Shown piece by piece: positions 60,659 through 64,000 of a stretch of DNA of 64,000 bases. Source of the DNA: an uncultured Candidatus Neoarthromitus sp. (GTDB taxonomy: Bacteria; Bacillota; Clostridia; Clostridiales; Clostridiaceae); NCBI GenBank assembly GCA_937890765.1, contig CALADQ010000009.1:1-64000 (forward strand), in the 5' to 3' direction. The position numbers and the translations under genes were made by a program. Under the pieces are notes generated by a model, which saw only the letters and a list, made by a program, of their open reading frames with translations, did no database searches and was not told where the DNA came from. Positions within the stretch are counted from its first letter, which is position 1. Every line of letters begins with the position of its first letter.

Positions 60659-62875
60659 CTAATTTTTATCTGCTAAATTAATAATTTCTCTAAAAAGATA
60701 TCCAAGTGAAGAGTATCTCACAACACAAGAATTATTTTTAACCATATACATCAAAGCATTGTAATCTCCAACTAAAACCAAATATTTTTTAGCTCGAGTA
60801 ACAGCTGTATACAAAATGTTTCTGTTCATCAAAATCGATGAAAATTTAAAAATAGGCATAACTACAATAGGAAATTCACTTCCTTGACTTTTGTGAATTG
60901 TTATTGCATACGCGTGTTCTAATTCATTAAGATTGTGGCGTTCATATTTAAAAACTTTACTCTCATCATATATAACTTCTATTTGTTTTGACGAAACACT
61001 CCTTATATAACCAATATCTCCATTAAAAACACCTTTAACACTCTTCGAACTATTTAAATAATAACCACTTAATTCATAGTTATTTTTTATTTGCATAACC
61101 TTATCCCCAACTCTATAACAAATTCCCGAATGAAAAATTTCTTTGTTACTGCAAGTTTTAGGATTAAGATTTTCTTGAAACATCAAATTCAAATTATTTA
61201 CTCCTAAAATTCCTTTTCTAACTGGAGATAAAACTTGTATGTCTTTCAACTTATCAATTTCATTTGAAAAAAATTTTGGAATTCTAAAAGTCACAATCTC
61301 ATTTAATGTTTTAACAATACTCTCTTGATTATTATCTCTTAAAATGTAAAAATCTCCATCTTTTTTATTTACAATAAGCTCTTCACCATTATTTATTTTG
61401 TGAGCGTTTAAAACTATATAACTGCTTTCCTTTTGCCTATAAATTCTATTTAATCTTGAAACCTTAAATATTCCGCTATTTATTATATCTTTCAAAAAAT
61501 TTCCTGGCCCAACTGAAGGAAGTTGATCAACATCACCAACTATTATAACTTTTGTTCCAATTCCCAACGAATTAAAAAGTTTACTTCCAATTAAAACATC
61601 AATCATAGATGCTTCATCAATTATAATTGCATCGCACTTTATAATATTTTTTTCACTTTTAGATACAAAATCAAATTCTTCATCTTCTGATGATGAAATT
61701 TCCAAAACTCTATGTATTGTTTTCGCTTCAAAACCTGTGGTTTCCATCATACGCTTAGCCGCTCTTCCCGTAGGAGCAACCATTATAGTTTTCAAACCAT
61801 AATTTAAAAACGTATTTAAAATAAATTTTATTATTGTAGTTTTTCCTGTACCAGGTCCACCTGTAATTATATGTACATTTTCATTTACGCTAGATATTAA
61901 AGCATCAACTTGATCTTGAGAAAATTTAAAAAAATTATTTTTTTCAAATTCGTTAATTTCTTTAAAAATGTCGATTGAAATTTTATTTTTTGAATATAAA
62001 TATAAACGTACTAAACTTGAACATATATCGAACTCACTCATATAAACATTTGGCAAGAATACATACTTATTATTCTCAAATATTTTATCTAAAATCAATC
62101 CCTTAGATAAAATTTCATTGTAAATTTCTTCTACATTATTTTTTTCAACTTCTAAAAGTTCACAAGACAAATCAATTAATTCGTCGTAGGGCAAACACGT
62201 ATTTCCAAATTTTAATTTATCTTTTAAAATGAACATAATTCCATGTTTAACTCTATTAAAACAATTTAATTCTACATTTAATTTTTTCCCAATTAAGTCA
62301 GCCTTTTTAAAACCGAATCCTTGAACTTTTTCTATTAAAACATATGGATCTTTAATTACAACATCGACTGAAGCTTCATAAAAAATTTCATAAATTTTAT
62401 TTGCGTTATTTAAAGACAATCCCATTTGAGTTAACTTTAAAATTATTTCTTTATCATTGGAAATCGAATCAACTGCACTTTTTATTTCTAAAAATTTTTT
62501 ATTTCCAATACCTTCAACTTCTTTCAATCGTTCAATGTGATTATTTATTATGTCTAAAGTATCTTCTCCAAATTTTTGAACAATTTTTTTTGCAGTTTTA
62601 ACACCTATTCCAACAAAAAGCGAAGAAGACAAATAATTTTCAATTTCTTCTGTTGTAAAAGAATTTAATTTTTCAAAACTCGAAACTTTAAATCTCTCTC
62701 CATATTTAAAATTAGTTTCAAATTCACCTTCAAATTTAATTTTTTCATTTAACAAAACTTCTTCAGAATTGCAAACACAAATAACTTCTTTATTATTATC
62801 ACAAACTATTTTAAATATCGAAAAATTATTTGAAGTATACAAAATTCTTTTAACAACACCAATTAAAATTTCCAT
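60659..62875 (-). CDS. recD2: RecD2-type DNA helicase
   Basis: 738 residues from the ATG at 62875, with GAGGGAG three to four bases upstream; earlier in-frame starts lack an SD. It is a 5'-3' superfamily 1B helicase without RecB/RecC partners. It has a YRLV-like N-terminal OB/HhH region (FVGIGVKTAKKIVQKFGEDTLD, EGIGNKKFLEI), then the P-loop HIITGGPGTGKTTIIKF (about 345), VAPTGRAAKRM, DEASMID, VGDVDQLPSVGPGNFL and the C-terminal HAYAITIHKSQGSEFP and YTAVTRAK motifs. It works in DNA repair and replication-fork processing. It leads the minus-strand run recD2 - helicase-like - comFC - RNA - hpf - secA. Confidence 0.95.
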   Translation of the reverse strand: MEILIGVVKRILYTSNNFSIFKIVCDNNKEVICVCNSEEVLLNEKIKFEGEFETNFKYGERFKVSSFEKLNSFTTEEIENYLSSSLFVGIGVKTAKKIVQKFGEDTLDIINNHIERLKEVEGIGNKKFLEIKSAVDSISNDKEIILKLTQMGLSLNNANKIYEIFYEASVDVVIKDPYVLIEKVQGFGFKKADLIGKKLNVELNCFNRVKHGIMFILKDKLKFGNTCLPYDELIDLSCELLEVEKNNVEEIYNEILSKGLILDKIFENNKYVFLPNVYMSEFDICSSLVRLYLYSKNKISIDIFKEINEFEKNNFFKFSQDQVDALISSVNENVHIITGGPGTGKTTIIKFILNTFLNYGLKTIMVAPTGRAAKRMMETTGFEAKTIHRVLEISSSEDEEFDFVSKSEKNIIKCDAIIIDEASMIDVLIGSKLFNSLGIGTKVIIVGDVDQLPSVGPGNFLKDIINSGIFKVSRLNRIYRQKESSYIVLNAHKINNGEELIVNKKDGDFYILRDNNQESIVKTLNEIVTFRIPKFFSNEIDKLKDIQVLSPVRKGILGVNNLNLMFQENLNPKTCSNKEIFHSGICYRVGDKVMQIKNNYELSGYYLNSSKSVKGVFNGDIGYIRSVSSKQIEVIYDESKVFKYERHNLNELEHAYAITIHKSQGSEFPIVVMPIFKFSSILMNRNILYTAVTRAKKYLVLVGDYNALMYMVKNNSCVVRYSSLGYLFREIINLADKN

Positions 62876-62941
62876 GTGCTCCCTCATATTTATCAAAATT
62901 ATCAACCAAAATTATATCACAAAACAAACAATTTCATTTTA

Positions 62942-62970
62942 TTGACATTAAGTATTATTAATTTTAAACT
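62942..62970 (+). promoter_or_regulatory. Promoter of nagA
   Basis: A perfect TTGACA (62942-62947), 17 bases and TAAACT (62965-62970), about 25 bases before the start codon. The -10 box is weak (four of six). Confidence 0.55.
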
Positions 62971-62994
62971 ATTTACAAGAAAGGGGATGTAATC

Positions 62995-64000
62995 TTGTTA
63001 ATTAAAAATGTAAAAATAATATTTCCTGATTCTATAATACCTGGAAGCATAATAATACAAAATAATAAGATATACAAAATATTTTTGAATCACAACCCTA
63101 GATATGATGGAAAAACTTTAGATGGTGAAAATCTTTATCTTTCACCTGGATTTATAGATATACACATACATGGTGCTTTTGGATGCGATACAATGGACGC
63201 GACTAAAGAAAGCATTCAACATATATCAAAAACTATTTTAAAACACGGCGTAACTTCGTTTCTTCCAACAACAATGACATGTTCAAAAGAAGAAATACGA
63301 GCTGCTATTAAAAACGTATATGAGGCCATGCGAACAAATTGTACAGACAACAATATTTTAGGTGTTCACTTGGAAGGACCATTCATAAGCAGAGAAAAAA
63401 TAGGGGCCCAAAATCCAAATTTCCTATTAGAGCCTTCTGTAGAAAATTTTAAAGAAATAGTTGGAGACCACGAAGACATAATAAAAATAGTAACTCTTGC
63501 TCCAGAAATAAGCGGAGCTACTGAACTAATACATTATCTTGAAGAAAATAACATAACCGCATCTATAGGCCATTCAAATGCAAAATACGAAGAAACAATT
63601 AAAGCAATAAAACATGGTATATCTCATGCCACTCATTTGTATAACGGAATGAGTTCATTCAACCACAGAGAACCTGGCGCAGTTTGTGCAATATTAAATT
63701 CGAACATAACAGCAGAATGTATATTAGATGGAATACACTTACATTACGCAGCATTAGAGATAGCGTTAAAAATAAAATCAACAAATAAAATTGTTTTAAT
63801 AACTGATGCAATGAGTGCTTGTTGCATGAAAGATGGAAATTATTCTTTGGGAGGTCAAGAAGTAATTGTTAAAGATTCTGCAGCTAGATTAAAAAATGGA
63901 ACTTTAGCTGGATCTGTTCTAACCTTAGATAAAGCTGTAAGAAACATTAAAAATCATTTAGATCTTCCACTTCAAGAAATAATAAAACTTCTTACAATAA
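62995..64000 (+). CDS. nagA: N-acetylglucosamine-6-phosphate deacetylase, 5' part
   Basis: The window ends inside the gene; 335 codons are present. The TTG start lies about seven bases after AAAGGGGATG. The frame begins LIKNVKIIFPDS and shows the amidohydrolase site LSPGFIDIHIHGAFGCDT, LGVHLEGPFISREKIGAQNP, IGHSNAKYE, SHATHLYNGMSSF and ITDAMSACC. NagA removes the acetyl group of GlcNAc-6-P, supplying glucosamine-6-P for wall synthesis or glycolysis. The metal and active-site residues (His/Glu in HLEGP, Asp in TDAM) are present. Confidence 0.93.
   Translation, partial: MLIKNVKIIFPDSIIPGSIIIQNNKIYKIFLNHNPRYDGKTLDGENLYLSPGFIDIHIHGAFGCDTMDATKESIQHISKTILKHGVTSFLPTTMTCSKEEIRAAIKNVYEAMRTNCTDNNILGVHLEGPFISREKIGAQNPNFLLEPSVENFKEIVGDHEDIIKIVTLAPEISGATELIHYLEENNITASIGHSNAKYEETIKAIKHGISHATHLYNGMSSFNHREPGAVCAILNSNITAECILDGIHLHYAALEIALKIKSTNKIVLITDAMSACCMKDGNYSLGGQEVIVKDSAARLKNGTLAGSVLTLDKAVRNIKNHLDLPLQEIIKLLTI

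Noticed and set aside
1..64000. CRISPR arrays, insertion sequences, prophage or toxin-antitoxin pairs
   Set aside because: No regularly spaced repeats, transposase, integrase or phage structural motifs were found; tandem repeats seen are gene duplications.

Overview
The window is chromosomal DNA from a low-GC, Gram-positive, probably anaerobic bacterium of the Clostridia/Tissierellia type. Signs of this are very A/T-rich coding sequence, strong Shine-Dalgarno (SD) sites before nearly every gene, frequent TTG/GTG starts, MurT/GatD lipid II amidation, a PyrR-type attenuator, a purine riboswitch, the RF2 programmed frameshift, and the order recD2 - comF region - raiA-type RNA - hpf - secA - prfB. 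The species is not identified. I see no rRNA, phage, transposon or CRISPR array, and no gene encoding a recognisable DNA-binding transcription factor; the regulation visible here is at the RNA level.

Layout. 1-6.0 kb: a predicted lipoprotein, an MscS channel, a large secreted DUF4214 protein and a small secreted protein. 6.0-9.3 kb: argS/trmB and a biotin ligase without the repressor domain. 9.3-11.4 kb: a run of unknown lipoproteins and coiled-coil membrane proteins. 11.6-16.1 kb: arginase, a DEDDh exonuclease, a DUF4358 lipoprotein with a decayed copy beside it, phosphofructokinase and UppP. 16.2-22.5 kb: a membrane-anchored TPR protein divergent from an operon holding an unknown membrane protein, murT, gatD and a NAGPA-type glycosidase. 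22.5-32.2 kb: an Ltp lipoprotein, three family 2 glycosyltransferases (two nearly identical), a TylF-type methyltransferase fusion, a DUF4214 surface protein, a small membrane protein and an RmlB-like dehydratase.

32.3-37.0 kb is a base-salvage block: adenine deaminase behind a guanine-class riboswitch, then cytosine permease and cytosine deaminase behind a PyrR attenuator. 37.2-41.5 kb holds a SunS-like glycosyltransferase converging on the largest DUF4214 surface protein. 42.2-49.2 kb: an LspA-like protein, a CPA2 antiporter, a YhaN-like ATPase, a D,D-carboxypeptidase, a polysaccharide deacetylase and small unknown genes. 49.6-51.6 kb: a 44-residue Cys-rich protein, tRNA-Trp and tsaE-tsaB-rimI. 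The rest is mostly housekeeping: a RibU-like ECF component, tex, prfB, secA, hpf, a raiA-type RNA, comFC, a decayed helicase-like gene, recD2 and the start of nagA.

The most interesting inference is a dispersed surface-protein glycosylation system. The DUF4214 proteins at 28.3 and 38.6 kb are paralogs that share N-terminal and C-terminal modules (the third, at 2.6 kb, shares the C-terminal part), and they lie next to glycan enzymes. Two of those enzymes, the SunS-like transferase and the TylF-type methyltransferase, appear to share an undescribed N-terminal helical domain of about 95 residues. This would suit proteins that modify the same polypeptide or assemble together.
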